Part shown: one piece after another, positions 14,201 to 24,810 of the stretch
How positions within the stretch are numbered: the first letter of the stretch is position 1
Layout: each line of letters begins with the position of its first letter
Assembly: GCA_037367405.1 (NCBI GenBank)
Contig: JAZKJV010002953.1
Span: 124,001 to 188,000 of the forward strand
Source of the DNA: Ottelia alismoides
Lineage: Eukaryota; Streptophyta; Magnoliopsida; Alismatales; Hydrocharitaceae
Direction of reading: 5' to 3'
DNA: 64,000 nucleotides
The notes under the pieces: model-generated
What the model was told of the DNA's origin: nothing
Databases searched by the model: none
The model's input: only the letters and a program-made list of their open reading frames with translations
Position numbers and translations under genes: made by a program

Positions 14201-14241
14201 TAAATGAATACAAATTAACATACGCGCTCGGCGGTTCATCA
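11234..14241 (+). repeat. 3' LTR of the Athila-like element, complete (3,008 bp)
   Basis: Starts TGATGAA and ends TTCATCA, a perfect 7-bp inverted repeat of the TG...CA kind, directly after a TATAGGG purine tract. The AT-rich first 450 bp are followed by a GC-rich leader-like part. The word CCGTTGGATC and its mirror GATCCAACGG occur near 11,898-11,922. An intron-like segment lies at 12,453-12,759: donor AG/GCGAGC (a GC donor here), acceptor CTTGCAG. The ORFs at 11,902-13,204 are LTR sequence with no recognisable product. Confidence 0.87.
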
Positions 14242-15660
14242 CACATAACTAAAACATATTGGACATGGTATAGTCAATGACTAATAAAGAACAACTACCT
14301 TTTAGTTTTTGGGGACGTATGGTAGAGACTATGACTTATGTCAAAACCAAGAATCTAAGCAAATCAGTACTTAAAATCTCTCAACGAGCTTCAATTTGTT
14401 ACCAAATCAAGTTTTAGACACTTATAAATTTGAGGTTGTTTGACCCAAGATAAAAAAACGTGGATGCAAGTAAGTGATAATCACATTAAAGAGTGCTACT
14501 TCATTGGGTATATAAAGAATGCTATTAGATACTATTTTATGTCCATGCCCTCAAAAGGTATTTGTCTTTAGAGATGTAAAATCCCTAGAGGATGAATTCC
14601 TTAAAAGTCAAGACTACAATGAAGTCAAGGGAATCATAGAATTTAGTGAGAATGAGGAAATTCCAATACCAAAAACTGATGAGTTAATAGAGGATGACAC
14701 TCCTATACATCTAAGAAAGAATTCTAGGGTGTTAAGACTATCCAAGAGATATGGATTCCAAGTATTATAAAAGTCTAAATACAATCCCAATTCATATGAT
14801 AAAACACTATCAAATCATGATATAGACAGATGGATGCTCGCAATGAAGTTTGAAGTAGACTCCATACAAGAATGTTGTATGGACCCTCGAAGATCCAACT
14901 AAAGGGGTAAAATTCGTTGGGTGCCAATAGATCTTCAAGATAAAGAGGAGACCCGATAGGTAGGTAGAGACCTTCAAAGCATGACTCATAGCCACAAGGT
15001 TAAAAAGAGAGAGAGAGAGAGGGCATCGATTATAATGGGGCATTCTCATTTATGGCTATATTTAATACATCACGATATGGTCAGCCATAGCTTCACATCT
15101 TAGTTATGACATTTGGCAAATGGATATAAAGACTCAGTTATTCAATATGATACATCAATGGGGATATATATATGGAGCAGCCTGAAGGTTTCATAATATA
15201 GGAAGACAGTGCAAGTTAAAGAAATCCATATATGACCCAAAGCAAGCTTTTTGTAAGTGGGACATCAAATATGATGAAATCGTTGTGAGCTATGATTTTG
15301 TTTAGAATCCTACTGAACCATGTGTATAGAAGAAGCTTAGTGGGGATGTTATTGGGTCCCTCATTATTTACGTAGGATACATACTACTCATTAGAGATGA
15401 TGATCAATGTAAAGTTCTGGATGTCCCATCATTTTGAGATGAAAGATCTCGGGGATTCCTCTTGCATCTTGTGTCTAAAAGTGTTCGAAAATTGAGAAAA
15501 GGGGGTATTTTGGCTATAATAACAAGGATACATTAAGAAGATCTTGTAGAGGCACCATATGGAAAACTCTAAGAATGGCTTCCTTCGATTAAGATAAGGT
15601 ATTGGCCTAGGGATGGAACCTCAAAATACTGAAGATAAGAAGGACATGTTTGGATGTGCT
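14242..15660 (+). pseudogene. Degenerate Ty1/copia pol fragment
   Basis: Old copia remnant on the plus strand, apparently the target of the Athila-like insertion. Around 14,300 there is a trace of the integrase end. Near 14,490 a piece resembles the CYFIGY block. At 14,519-14,770 lies the linker before reverse transcriptase (FRDVKSLEDEFL, then NSRVLRLSKRYGF). From about 14,830 the RT N-terminus can be followed in broken frames (RWMLAMKFEVDSIQE). Dense stops and shifts make it a fossil. The 3' limit near 15,660 is where similarity to copia can no longer be followed by eye. Confidence 0.7.
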
Positions 15661-18600
15661 TAACCATCGGATGTAGGAAGATTGAGACCAAGAGAATTGG
15701 ATTCTCAAGAATCATTTATAGTGTTATCCAAGATAATGCTATCCAAGATAACAAAATGAGAAATATAAGTCAAAATAGCATGATAGAAATATCTGAATGT
15801 ATATGATTTATTGGTCAGACATGTAAATTCAATTCATACTTGACAATATGGTTATTTATGTGATTTTCACTCATATAATTTATGACGAATTTAATCATAT
15901 ATTTCAGTGTTCAACTTGGATTTAGATGGTTGAAATCAATCCAAGTGAAATATGAGACACCAAGTCTAATTGGGAATATATTAGACCGTAGTCAACTTGG
16001 TGGACATTCTCTATCTAAGTATAGGGCCAGGATGGCTACCAAAAGAGACCTAATTTTCTTTTTTATGCCTTCCCCCATCATCCCTCTTCTCTCCCTCAAC
16101 GTCTCCCCATAGGTTGTCCCCTCTTCCTCATCTCCTTTCTCATTGTGGTTCTTCTACATGATGCTTGCATACATGGTGGAGAAGTAAACATCCTGGGATG
16201 ACATCCGTGGTGAATACGAGAAGGAGATCTTCGAGGATCTCCCCTAGGCATGGATAAGAAAGCAGATAAGAAAATCATCAGATTAATGGGATGATACATG
16301 TTTCATCACCATGCCCGCATGTGGTTCGATTAAAAGATTAGATTCGAGATAGGAGGTCTATATCATTGGAGTCTATAACTTTAAACTTGAGGTATAGGTC
16401 TCTAATGTTATAATGTTAGAGACTATCGACTCAATCCAAAGAACTCTCCGTGGCCATGTGATTTTGTGGTAGATAATTTTTTTGCTACATGCCTGTAAGG
16501 TGGGAATTTGTTTTTGGAATTGGTCAGCTTATTCCTCATTTTTAATGATGTGTTAGATTAAACCTTCCGATAGTAGACACTTGGATAAGATCTTGTGGAG
16601 ATGTGGTTGGACAACTGTACCTTTGGTGAGGCCCGATTGGTGATATAGTGGTTGAGAGGTGAGATGGAGTGAGATGGCGAGAGAGGCGAATTAGCAGGAT
16701 CAAGGTGTAGTATTAAGAGAAGCAAACAACGTCGAAGGAATTCATGATAGATTGATAAAGACGAGCCATCGTCATGGAGATCGTGGGTGGTAAGGCTTGA
16801 CCATCAATATGAGAAGGGCTTGGGATTCCACAAATGTTTCTATCCCATATTTTCTTTTAGTAAAAAAAATAAAAATTGGTAGAAGAAGATTGGGCTGAAT
16901 AATAAAAATACAAAAAATATAGGGAATAAATTTCTTTACATTTTTTCGTGAAAGACCAAATTCGATTCATAACTAAAGATAGATTTTTTTAGAATTCATA
17001 AAGGTATATTGCACATATATTTTAAGGATTTTAAATTTTGAATTTTAGTTGGAGATTTTCTATTTTCTTATTATAATATGCATTATTAGATATGCTTTCA
17101 TATATATATATATATATTTATATATATATTATTGAAATTAATGTCTTAAAGAAAATCGTAGAAGGTTTGTGTAGGTATAGAATATATATGATTTCATTGT
17201 ACCTGAGATTTGTTCTTTTTATTTTTGAAGTGTTTCTTTTATCTTTTTATTTTTCTTGAAATATACATAATAAAAATAAGGAAAAATAAATACATGTTTG
17301 ATGGATGCATTATGTGCCTGAATTAATATAAAAGTCTAAATTAGTGGAAGCATATAACAAATAGGTACAAAAACCAGTTTTTCACATATGGACTTTATTC
17401 TACCAAAAAAATATACACATTAAAAAGAGATTTTTAATGTTCAAATTTAAAAGTGAGCGGTGTTAGTTGGAAGTTATATGCTCAAGAAAATCAACTTTCA
17501 AATTTAGCATAATTGAAATTAGAATCTGTGCTTTCTTGGAATCTTTACACCTTCTGATTTTGACTTAGTTTTGCGTATTTGTTCATATTTTATTGATAAT
17601 CCAATAGGAATCAAGTGAATTGGAGTTAGTATGCGCTCTGTAAAAAATCAAGAAGATTATTTATTCAGAGACCGGGTAGGTCAATTTTATATGGACACAT
17701 GAGGTTCTTTTTTTGTTATTTTTTGATATTTTATTCATTTTCAATTTATTTGTATACAATTGTACTATAATGAACCTCTTTTTCTTTGATGGTATTTTGC
17801 ATATTCTTATTATTTTATGCATATGGTGTGTATTTGCTTAATAATTTAGGTCAAAATTCAAGTATGATGTGTATGAATCACATATTCATTACTCATTCAC
17901 TGTATATCCATCCCAATGTCCTCTGAATTTTGGGTTCATGCTTGATCTACTGTCCATCTTCCACCATTTTTGAGAGGAGATGTTTTTGTTTCAACAGAAC
18001 CCATCCAAGCTTAATGAAGCTCCAACATTCTTACATCACCTCAACTTAAACCAACTCGAGCGTCATACTTCGATCTTGACACGTCCGACACACCTCTTAT
18101 CAAAGAAGGAAGCCTCATACTGAGATACGTGGAGCATCCCAAAACCTTCAATCATGAAGGGTTGGGATGTATCCAAGTATGCCCTCTCACAATTTATCAC
18201 TGTTTTATGAATAAGTCCCTATGTAAGGACCTAAATGCAACTTATGTGTGTCTTTAAAATTTACCCCTAGTCACGAGTTAGTCACGTGCTTAAGTCAATT
18301 TTTTACATTTATGCCCTTGTGTGTAATTTAAATATGTTTTCAATTGGGTTATATGTATGTTACACTCTTAAATAACTCCGAAGCCCCTTTATATTTTTCA
18401 TTGCCAATTATTAAGTTTGTTTGTCAAACTATGGTTCAACTACCATACTAACTTCATAACTTTTGCAACTATTTTGATTTATGTTTGATAAAAAATGCAT
18501 GTTTTAGCTTAATAAATTGCTAGAAATTCATGCATATTGAAGGCCCTTTTTGGCATGAGTATATGCTTTTCCTATACTTAATTTCCTGCTATGTTTTATG

Positions 18601-19694
18601 ATAGAAATTACAATTTGTGGCCTCAGGAATTTCCTATCTTTTTCCTTCATTAATAACATAATATTTTGGCAAAATAAAGATATCCTTATTTAGAGGCATC
18701 ACTTAGATTTTTAACATTAGAAATTATAGGTATTTGTTATTTCTAAAATCAAAACTTATAACAATACACACTGCTACAAAAATCATTACAAATAAAAAAT
18801 ATATCAAAAATTTATAATATGTTAGGACAATATCTCTATTAACTATACTATAGCATATACAGAAAAACCTTAAAGAAATACAAAATCTAACTCCTAAAAT
18901 TAAAAGCATTGAAAAACTTCATAAAATCATATAAAAAGGTAAAAGTAAAATAACTTCAAAAAAAGTCACATTATATAGATACCTATAAGACCTATCTATT
19001 AATACTAACACCCTAAATTTTCACTGCATTTAGCCATAAGAAATCATTTAGGCCCATATTTCTAATTATGCTAAAATATTTTTAAAAACATTCAAGTTTT
19101 ATAAATTCCGTGTAATTGTTTTCACTTTTAAAAATCACAAAATTACTTTTCTTGGAAATGTGTTGTTTCCTATTTTTTATATTATCGCCTTTTCATCAAA
19201 AAAAACTTCTATCTAATACCGCTATATATATTTAAAAATAAATTAAAAAGAAATAAATTAAAAAGGAATAATTTAAAAAGAAAATAACATTTTAATATTT
19301 AAAATATAAAAACTATAAAATACATAAAAATATAAAATACACGCATGCACGCACCCACACACACGTGTCTACTTGCAAGACAAAACAATATAAACGTATA
19401 CAACCAAATTATAAAATTCAAATACATCCTAAAATTCCATAAAAAAAAATTTAAGTGGATGCTTGACCTAAACCGAATTCTTTAAACAGATCCAAGCTAC
19501 ACAATTGCATCCTACAGTCGACCTTTATACTTTCCAAGTAAATAAAAAGAAAATTGTGGGATTAATTTGCAACTCAAAAACTACACTTGATACCTTTTAT
19601 ATGGACTGGTTGGATGATTTATCACGGAAATACAGTTAGAAAAATTTGGTGTAGCTAGTTTTCTCTTCTGCTATTCTGTTTATCCTTAGTTGTT
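15661..19694. other. AT-rich sequence without recognisable genes
   Basis: About 4 kb with no coding signal. It contains an (AT)n run at about 17,101-17,128, A-rich stretches at 19,200-19,340 and a purine/pyrimidine patch CACGCATGCACGCACCCAC near 19,340. The part at 18,190-18,560 has the style of Athila-type LTRs (repeated phrases like the end of the LTR at 58,900-59,060) and may be an old solo LTR, but I could not fix its ends. Confidence 0.45.
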
Positions 19695-19703
19695 TTTATT
19701 TTA

Positions 19704-21074
19704 GGGATTTTTATCTGGCAGACCCTATAATCTTTGTCAATTACCTCCACGACCTTTGAAACAACCTAACTCCCCCTTCGACCCCATAAACTTGCTAACC
19801 CTTACTCCACATACCTTGGGGTTGACTCACATCTATTAAACCGTTAAACATAACCAGATTCTGTTTAAAATAGGTATATATTGTCATATTTCTTTACCAA
19901 ATTTACAGAAGACACCCTCCTCCTTCCCAACACCACCCCCTCCTTGTCTCGTGTGATCTCCGACCACTCCCCTCGTGTCGCCTGACCTCCATCCCTCCTC
20001 CTGTATTGACGGACGTCCCACCCCCTCCCCCCGTGCAATGCAACCGCTAGCCCTCCTCCACCTCTCTCCCCCTACAACTCCCCTCCTCCTGGTCTGACCG
20101 CCTCTGGGTCCGCAGCGACTGCTCCCTCAACCCCACCACGAATATCTTCCTCTGCTCCACCGTCGAGTGCGCCTCCAACGACGTCCCCTGCAACGGCGTC
20201 GGCGCCACCCCTCCCGCCACCCTCGCCGAGTTGACCCTCTCCTCCTCCGGTCGTGACTTCTACAATGTCAGCCTCATCGATGGTTACAACCTTCCCATCC
20301 TCGTCTCCCCCTCCACCCCCGGCTGCCTTGTCGAGCTCAACAACGTCTGCCCCACCGAGCTCAGAGCCGCTGACGGCCAGGCGTGTTGCAATGCCTGTGA
20401 GGCCTTCGGGACTGACGAGTATTGCTACAGCGACGATCACGTGAACCCGAACACATACAGGCCATCTGCTTACTCCGAGACCTTCAAGGTGGCATACCCC
20501 AAGGCATATAACTATGCCTACGATGACGCCACCAGAACCTTCACCTGCGAAGGCTGTGGCTACTATCTCATCACCTTCTGTCCCGCGTCCGCCCAGAGGT
20601 GACCCTTCCGAACAAGCTACTAAGACCACCCTGATTCCGTGAGATCTGAATGCCAAAACAGAAAAAAAGCAAAGCGAAGAACAGAGGACAAACAATGAGA
20701 TCGATCGATGTGGAGATGTGAGAGTGTGTACTTTGTAGAAGAATTTGGGGGCACCGCCAGTGGGCGGTGGGAGAGCTCCGTGCCCGCCCTCCGCCCCGAG
20801 CCCTCTATCCTCTGCCCCACCCCGACCAGAGCCCTTCACCTTGAACCCTTGCCCCCACCCCGAGCCATGGGGGTGGAATATCCACCGTTGGATTTCCATT
20901 AGTTAGATTAAGTCAAGACTAACCCAATCAATTGACTCAAATAAAGTTAAAACTAATGGCAAGGTTTGTGGGGTAAGAAGAAGCAAGTTTACAAGGTCGA
21001 GGGTGGAATTAGGTTGTTTCAAATGTCGTGGAGGTAACTGAAAAAGATTATAGGATCTGTCGGGTAAAAATCCC
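19704..21074 (+). mobile_element. Pack-MULE: Mutator-type element carrying a captured gene fragment
   Basis: Long terminal inverted repeats: about 115 bp at 19,704-19,818 match the reverse complement of 20,960-21,074 at roughly 80% by eye (both begin GGGATTTTTA and share CCTATAATCTTT and TTTGAAACAACCTAA). The element is flanked by a perfect 9-bp direct repeat TTTATTTTA (19,695-19,703 and 21,075-21,083), the target duplication length of Mutator-type transposons. No transposase is present. Instead the middle holds GC-rich sequence related to a thaumatin-like protein gene, plus about 280 bp of GC-rich sequence of unknown origin (20,603-20,880). Long TIR, 9-bp duplication and a captured exon together define a Pack-MULE. 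Confidence 0.85.
20093..20602 (+). pseudogene. Captured thaumatin-like protein (PR-5 type) fragment
   Basis: Thaumatin-like proteins are secreted, disulfide-rich defence proteins. This frame matches the middle and C-terminal part of the family: LWVRSDCSLN, PPATLAELTL, DFYNVSLIDGYNLP, CPTELRAADGQACCNACEAF, then YAYDDATRTFTC and ITFCP near the stop at 20,600-20,602. Acidic-cleft residues of the family (E in LAELTL, D in DFYN, D in LIDGYN, D in YAYDD) are kept. Missing are the signal peptide, roughly the first third of the mature protein, and any in-frame ATG. Three positions usually Cys are Tyr (YCYSDD, NTYRPS, VAYPKA). The frame is otherwise open from about 20,051. It is best read as a non-functional or at most chimeric transduplicate inside the Pack-MULE. 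Confidence 0.85.
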
Positions 21075-21083
21075 TTTATTTTA

Positions 21084-21775
21084 TCTACCTTTTTCAGTCA
21101 CATCCCAATGATACACCTGCTTTTGTTTATCACTCCTCTCTGTGGATGACCTGAACGACTTGAGTTGCTTCTTAGGAAGCCAATAAGCTTGAGGAGATCA
21201 AAAGTCAACTTTTCTGATGATCTACATACTAAGGGGAGGATTGAAATAGGGGCAAGATAATGCACTCTTTTGGGATATTTATACCTATAACCCCGAATAA
21301 TTTCATAATTACCCCAGAAACCCATTATAATCACGAATTACACTCATGACCTTGAATAGTACTTAACTCTTACACTCTTAACCTTGTGTTAATTTCCACC
21401 CAATTTCCCATTAAATATGACGGTCTCTGTTAAATATCTTACATTTTATACCCTTTCAACTTCCATTATTTACGAGTGTCCCCTCCCTCTTCTCCAGCCA
21501 GGCATCCCCCATCCCCCGCCCTCAGCCAAATTCCTCCTGCTGGAAGCCCGACCCCACCAGGCAACCCCCCTCCCTCGACCTCCTCCTCCAGGCCAGCCCA
21601 AACCCCACCATGCAACCCCCCTCCACTAACTCTCCCCGTCCACCGTCGAATCCCTCCCCTCCGATGGAAGCTTGACCCCCACCTGCCAAGAGTCCCCACG
21701 CACCCCCGCCTCCAACCACATTCGAAGCCATTCCCCATCTGCAAGAGCCCTCCTTAACTTCACCACTTTATTTTA
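21084..21775. other. Non-coding spacer between two MULE-type elements
   Basis: No gene recognised. Bases 21,258-21,470 have the look of a MULE terminal repeat (pyrimidine-rich short phrases ending in ACCCC), but no inverted partner was found. The proline-rich frames at 21,417-21,757 come from a C-rich tract and are not supported as protein. Confidence 0.4.
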
Positions 21776-22919
21776 GGATTTTTTTACAGTTATACCTCTC
21801 TTAACTTTTGTAACACCAGCTATACCCCTCCTTTCTTTACAATATCAATTGTGCCCCTACTTCATGCACTATTATCACTCGTGACCATCTATTAATTTAA
21901 CTACTAATGGGTGCACCAAACACATTCATTATAGGTTCCTCTTCTTTTTTTCCTTTCTCTTCCTCATTTCTTCCAAAGAAAACCAAAGAACCATCTAACC
22001 TCCATGACTTCTACCTCTTCCTCCTCCATAGCCTCCACCTTCTCTCCATCCCTAGAACCCTCTTTGAGGTAAATGCAACTCTCTCTGAGTGGGAAGGCAA
22101 CGAGATACCCCCCTTCCACATCAACATGGTCCACGATTACCCTGCATCCATTGATTACCTAGTTGTCTACACTATTGAGGCTGTGATCTACCTCATGGCA
22201 TAATCATTGATTGGGGACCTATCCTTGCTAAGAAGAGTTGCAAGATGGAGGAAGGTAATGGGGGAGGAGGTGATGTGGTTGGTCTAAGGAGGATGAAAAG
22301 AAAAAGGAGTCGAACGGGGATTGTTGTGTTCAAAGGCTCCGATCGAAAGGTAGTTGCGAGCTTGGAGAGGAATGGGGAGGGGGTAGACAAAACATAGGTA
22401 TGCATAGGTTATCGAGGTGGAGGGGATAAACAATTGGGAGGGGAAAGAAGGGGTCAAAGAGCTATAGGCAGAGGGGAAGAGTGTGCATGAGGTAAGGGAG
22501 TAAGCGGTTAGGACTTATGGGGGAGCAAAGTAAGAGGAAGCCAAGGAGCTCAAGCAAAGGGGTCACTAGAGAGATCAAGGCAAAGTTGTTGCTATTAGCA
22601 AGGATATCAAGGCAACAGGCAGGATGGGATGAGGGAATGGGGAGTACGTGGGTCCGCAAAAGAGTTGGAAGAAGATGAAGGTGCAAAAGAGTTGGAAGAA
22701 GATGAAGGTGATTAAAGTACATTTCTACATAGATACTCTTTTTAATTACCGATGTGTCCAAAAGTTGAGGTCCACTCGAGAGGTGAATGGATGACAGTTA
22801 ACCCAAGGGGTACAAGTAATACAACTTCAATAAGGTAGAGGCCCAATTGATATTACAAAAGGGAGAGGGACATACCTTATATTGTAAAAGTTCAGAGGAG
22901 CATAACAATGAAAAAAAAC
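21776..22919. mobile_element. MULE-like non-autonomous element
   Basis: The left 120 bp (21,776-21,895) resemble the reverse complement of ~22,800-22,919: both have a run of T, then TTATACCTC or TTATGCTCC, then CTTTTGTAA/CTTTTACAA and AATATCAATTG. This gives TIRs of about 120 bp and an element of 1.14 kb. A 9-bp target duplication is not convincing (TTTATTTTA on the left against a T-run on the right, 6 of 9). Inside, a 98-codon frame at 21,907-22,203 is open but matches nothing I recognise; it may be captured host sequence. The rest is purine-rich. Confidence 0.5.
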
Positions 22920-24696
22920 TTTTTTTGTTCACTTTCTAACTCTACACTACTGATTTTGTTTTTGCCAGTTTAAGTGGGTTGCATATGCTTCCTAGCTCGT
23001 AATACATTAGTGAAAATTAACTAACCATGAAATCGCTAGAACGCAGATGGACAGAAAAATTCAGCACCGTCTAAAGTTCAAATTCTAGTCAATTGCAGTG
23101 GCATGTAAAGTAATTATAACGCTTTCTTGCACAACAAGTGGGAATCGCAACAAAACGTTGCAAGTCATTCAGATCGAGCATTCATCATTGATTCCTCATG
23201 CATTGCATCTCCCACTATTCATCATTGATCCCTCCATCATTGCATCTCCCGTTGTTTTCTGATATGTAGAAAAAAAAGGAAATAAAAAAACATCAACATT
23301 GCTATTGAAAAATATTCAAATCAAATCGCTAAATGAAACTAACACCAGGTTGGTAAATCTATCCAAAAAGAAACGACAAGAATACGAGCAACCGGGATTA
23401 AAAGACCACATAAAATTGTAAACTCAATAGGAAGCTAAGCAAAACAATAAGTTTAACGGCAACTTAAAAACCTCCCAAAATTCTCATTGGGATGCTCAAA
23501 CCATCCATTAATCTACTTTTTTTAATAGCAGCCAATAACGTAGAGGTGGAAATTGGTACTTCTAGTTTCCTCCTAATGTCAATTGTATAGAACTTACTGA
23601 AATTGTCTGATCATACATATATAAAAAATCACATGGCGTCCAAGAATAGTTTGGAACATTTTATTTCTAAAAAGCACAGCTAACATGCTCCTTGTTTCCG
23701 AAGCAAAGCATCACAACAGATTCGCTAAAAACAATGACATTTTCTTACAACTGTATTGTTGACATGAGCAAGGAGTTATGAAGATTTTTTAATTATTTAA
23801 AATGAACAAAACATGCAAGCACATCAACATAATAAGCATGAGGGTAATAATATATGGTATATTGTCCCTAAGATACACCGTACAGACTCTAGAATCGAGT
23901 AAATTTAAGCATGCTCACTCTTACATATTAGAGACTAAAACTATTACACCTTCACTGTTTGACAGTATACATGTAAAGCGAAGCAAACACAGACCCATAA
24001 TATAACCAGCAGAAAATAAAAAAGAGGATACAGAGTATCATTCAGGTGTATATAAGCTCCAGGTAATCAACACGGTTAAATTATAATCCCAGTTGAAAGG
24101 AAATTTCATCTAACACGCTGAAATCTTACAAATTTATTGGATATGGGGAGGGCGCCAACGGGTAAACTTAGTACAGAGAAAATCATTGGATAACAGACTC
24201 AAAATATAGCTTCAAATATTATTGGATGCGGAGAGATCAGCTAAAACTAAAACATTTACAAAGGGATCATACCTTGTGATCACTGTTTCAATCATCAGGA
24301 GCATGAAATAACAATAAAATGCCACGGACCACAGAGGGTTGCTAATATCGTTCTCTTTATCAGCACGACAATATAGACAAAAGCCTCTGTTTAGAGTGCT
24401 ATTGCCAAAAAAATGACTCAATCATGAGTCTCAATATTACTATATCAATATCTTTCAAACATGAGAGGGATAACTATATATATTATTGAGTGAAATGGTC
24501 AGCCATCCATATCATATGATACATGGAGAACCTACTTGGGGAATTGCACAGGGTTCCGTCATCATTGACAGCTTAGCTTCAGGAGCTTCTGCGGAGGAGA
24601 GGTAGGAGGGGTCTTGGGGCTGTACAAAAATGGTTCTCTGCTTTATCATCCTCCTGCACATAATAGTTGGGTAATCACTACCATTGGCACTGTTCC
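22920..24696. other. Sequence downstream of the AAA ATPase gene, including its probable 3' UTR
   Basis: No ORF with a recognisable product on either strand. On the minus strand the part just below 24,697 must hold the 3' untranslated region; a polyadenylation site cannot be pinned down. A near-duplicate phrase ATTCATCATTGATTCCTCATGCATTGCATCTCCC / ATTCATCATTGATCCCTCC-type is repeated at about 23,180-23,250. Confidence 0.4.
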
Positions 24697-24810
24697 CTAC
24701 ATGAAGTAGCTCAATGGTTTCTTCTTCCGAGATCCTCCTTCACCATACAAATCATTCCACTGGATTAGCTCATTCATATTTGCTGATTCTGATGATACAC
24801 TAGCGCAAAC
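24697..24810 (-). CDS. AAA-type ATPase, last coding exon (C-terminus)
   Basis: Read on the minus strand, an acceptor CCCCTTGCAG precedes 37 codons and a TAG stop (24,697-24,699). The peptide begins [15 protein letters not shown] and ends with [10 protein letters not shown] followed by a PLSYFM terminus. From family knowledge this is the conserved extreme C-terminus of a plant group of large AAA ATPases (the At1g02890/At4g02480 type, some with FHA domains), hexameric ATP-driven remodelling enzymes of the Msp1/spastin-like clade. The ATP-binding Walker motifs are in exons beyond the window. The exon starts in phase 0 and fits the exon at 48,713-48,817. No stop or frameshift is seen, so the gene may be functional. 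The identification rests on recognising the C-terminal motif, not on the catalytic domain. Confidence 0.85.
   Translation of the reverse strand, partial: VCASVSSESANMNELIQWNDLYGEGGSRKKKPLSYFM

Larger units (their letters stand above)
1..14241 (+). mobile_element. Athila-like Ty3/gypsy LTR retrotransposon, 5' end outside window
   Basis: A long-LTR Ty3 element with the order LTR, gag, protease, reverse transcriptase, RNase H, integrase, long 3' non-coding region, LTR. The window opens inside the 5' LTR. Bases 1-1797 match 12,442-14,241, and the internal region runs 1798-11,233. The gag (PYAFLRNFE, then a FCEAWKGT-type block), protease (SSINLLPLALY) and polymerase (FMDGFSVHG) blocks have Athila-lineage character. 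All reading frames are interrupted by several frameshifts and stops and the two LTRs differ visibly throughout, so this is an old, immobile copy. No env-like ORF is recognisable after integrase. It appears to have inserted into a copia remnant that resumes at 14,242. The target duplication cannot be tested because the 5' boundary is missing. Confidence 0.88.

Noticed and set aside
16096..16299. Minus-strand frame of 67 codons
   Set aside because: Short, with no motif and no supporting context in AT-rich non-coding sequence.
20072..20899. Minus-strand open frame of 275 codons
   Set aside because: Antisense to the thaumatin-like fragment in very GC-rich DNA; its Gly/Val/Glu-rich content mirrors the sense codons and crosses from captured sequence to filler. 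No domain.
21258..21470. Left terminal repeat of a third MULE
   Set aside because: No inverted partner could be found downstream within the window.
21417..21757. Proline-rich protein frames
   Set aside because: Produced by a C-rich tract; frames on both strands are open and no signal peptide or known repeat is present.
24555..24655. An extra minus-strand exon after the AAA terminal exon
   Set aside because: A CAG precedes a short open stretch, but it lies after the conserved C-terminus and stop, so it is more likely 3' UTR.
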